Part shown: positions 62,796 to 64,000 of the stretch, in pieces
Position numbering within the stretch: the first letter of the stretch is position 1
Layout of the letters: each line of letters opens with the position of its first letter
From: Palleronia aestuarii
Lineage (GTDB): Bacteria > Pseudomonadota > Alphaproteobacteria > Rhodobacterales > Rhodobacteraceae
DNA: 64,000 nt
Direction: 5' to 3'
Assembly (NCBI RefSeq): GCF_003253995.1
Contig: NZ_QKZL01000001.1
Coordinates: 248,001-312,000 of the forward strand
Translations under genes and position numbers: made by a program
Notes under the pieces: model-generated
What the model saw: the letters and a program-made list of their open reading frames with translations, nothing else
Told to the model about the DNA's origin: nothing
Databases searched by the model: none

Positions 62796-64000
62796 CTAGA
62801 GCGAGGACGCCTTCTTCACCACGGCGCCGTCCTTCATGATGAGCGGCATGTGCGCTCCCTGTCCCGTCAGGAGATCGAGATCGGCAAGCGGATTGCCGTC
62901 CACGGCGACGATATCGGCAAAGGCGCCCGGCGCGATGGTTCCGATCTGCCCCTCCATCCGAAGCACGCGCGCCGCGTCGACCGTCGCCGAGCGGATGACG
63001 GCGTCCGCGGGCAGGAAGCGGCCGCGCAGCGGGAATTCGCCCGATTGCTCGGCCTGCATCCCCCCGAGCAGGTCCGAGCCGTATCCCATGAGGACACCCG
63101 CCGCGTGCATTTTCTCCAGCCGTTCGAGCCCGGCCTCCCGCACGTCCTCGATCTTCGCCACGGATTCCGGCTGCAGGCCGAACTCCGCTCCGGACCTCGC
63201 GAGGACGTCGTAGGTGATGTTGGTCGGCACAACGGGAATGCCCTTCCTCGCCACCCGGGCGATCGTCGCGTCCGACATGAGGTTGCCGTGCTCGATGCAC
63301 TCGAAACCGCAATCGAGCGCCCGCACGATCGCCTCGTCGGCATAGAGATGGCCGGAAGCGTAAGTGCCGAAGCCGCGGGCGATCTCAACCATCGCCTTGA
63401 GTTCCTCGACGGAGAAGACGAGGTAGCCGACCGGATCGGACGGCGAGGACACGCCGCCATCGGCCATCGCCTTCACGAACTGAGCGCCGTTCTTCAGTTC
63501 CTCACGCACCGCGCGCTGCACCTCTGGCACGCCGTCGCATATCCGACCCATCGAGCCCAGGCTCTGGGCATACCAGCCGACGTCGCGGCTGTCGTAAGGG
63601 CCGCGATAATCGGTGTGCCCGCCGCTCTGCGACAGGGCCTTTCCACAGATCACCAGGCGGGGTCCGAGGAATGCTCCTTCTTCCACGGCGATCTGCAATC
63701 CGCGATCTGCGCCTCCGAGATCGCGAACGGTGGTGAACCCGCGCATGAGCATGTCGCGCATCAGGAGACTGCTGCGTGCCGCGACCAGCGAGGATGGAAG
63801 CGCCGCGTTCAGCCCCAGATTGGCGGTCGTCGCGATGACATGGACATGACAATCGATGAGGCCTGGCATCACCGTCAACCCGTCCATATCCAGCACGTCG
63901 GCCTCCGCGATGCCGGCATCCGGTCCGACATCGCGGATCCGCCCGTCCTCGATCACGATGGTGACCGGATCGGTCGGCTCCGGGGCGGTTCCGTCCACGA
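62796..64000 (-). CDS. Amidohydrolase, N terminus cut by window edge
   Basis: The frame is open from the window end and ends at TAG; 400 residues are visible from a GTG that is probably internal. Motifs: MPGLIDCHVHVIAT (metal-binding HxH), LGGADRGLQIAVEEGAF, FVKAMADGGVSS (Lys that is often carbamylated), SGHLYADEAIVRALDCGFECIEHGN (metal His residues) and a late MGYGSDLLGG (Asp). This is the imidazolonepropionase-like or Xaa-Pro-dipeptidase-type group. Substrate unknown. The gene converges on the reductase. Confidence 0.9.
   Translation of the reverse strand, partial: VDGTAPEPTDPVTIVIEDGRIRDVGPDAGIAEADVLDMDGLTVMPGLIDCHVHVIATTANLGLNAALPSSLVAARSSLLMRDMLMRGFTTVRDLGGADRGLQIAVEEGAFLGPRLVICGKALSQSGGHTDYRGPYDSRDVGWYAQSLGSMGRICDGVPEVQRAVREELKNGAQFVKAMADGGVSSPSDPVGYLVFSVEELKAMVEIARGFGTYASGHLYADEAIVRALDCGFECIEHGNLMSDATIARVARKGIPVVPTNITYDVLARSGAEFGLQPESVAKIEDVREAGLERLEKMHAAGVLMGYGSDLLGGMQAEQSGEFPLRGRFLPADAVIRSATVDAARVLRMEGQIGTIAPGAFADIVAVDGNPLADLDLLTGQGAHMPLIMKDGAVVKKASSL

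Overview
The window is GC-rich, tightly packed DNA from an alphaproteobacterium, most likely of the Rhodobacteraceae/Roseobacter group. The signs are two TRAP transporter systems (one DctPQM type, one TAXI type), a DctB/DctD-like two-component pair, a VPLPA-CTERM secreted protein, a Tat-exported PhoX/DUF839 phosphatase, a GlgE/TreS-maltokinase glucan operon and GTA-like tail genes in the prophage. No rRNA gene or CRISPR array is visible.

Region 1 (start to about 33.7 kb) is a siphovirus-type prophage whose left end lies outside the window. In order it carries a TOPRIM primase piece and a D5/P4-family helicase; a repeat-rich non-coding stretch with a large imperfect palindrome (candidate origin); a hypothetical gene; a pair of small membrane ORFs bracketed by two copies of one terminator-like hairpin; a tRNA-Tyr-like gene touching an HNH gene; an HK97-type packaging and head module (TerS, TerL, portal, ClpP-like protease, capsid); connectors; a tail module (tube, chaperone, tape measure, distal tail proteins, a GNAT protein, J-like tip protein); a lysis module (small membrane proteins and an amidase); and a 1374-residue tail spike. 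After the spike all genes lie on the minus strand and base composition drops. This cargo zone holds a VPLPA-CTERM protein, an overlapping three-gene cassette of unknown function (29.9-31.8 kb, the best candidate here for an undescribed system) and a P4-type tyrosine integrase that closes the element.

Region 2 (33.9-48.3 kb) is chromosomal transport and metabolism. A dctPQM TRAP operon with a tiny downstream membrane ORF diverges from a DapA/NanA-family lyase. PhoX phosphatase and an SGNH hydrolase follow. A DctB-like kinase and a DctD-like regulator without a normal GAFTGA loop converge on a TAXI-TRAP operon (fused permease and receptor), which has an operator-like dyad upstream.

Region 3 (48.5-64 kb) holds a two-gene GlgE-pathway operon (GlgE, then a TreS-maltokinase fusion), an RND efflux pair (membrane fusion protein and pump), a polar amino acid ABC transporter (receptor, permease, ATPase) diverging from a YiaK/DlgD-type reductase around a perfect dyad, and an amidohydrolase cut by the window end. 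Two short intergenic stretches look like decayed gene remnants (VapC-like and IS5-like).

All family calls come from reading motifs by eye; no database search was run.
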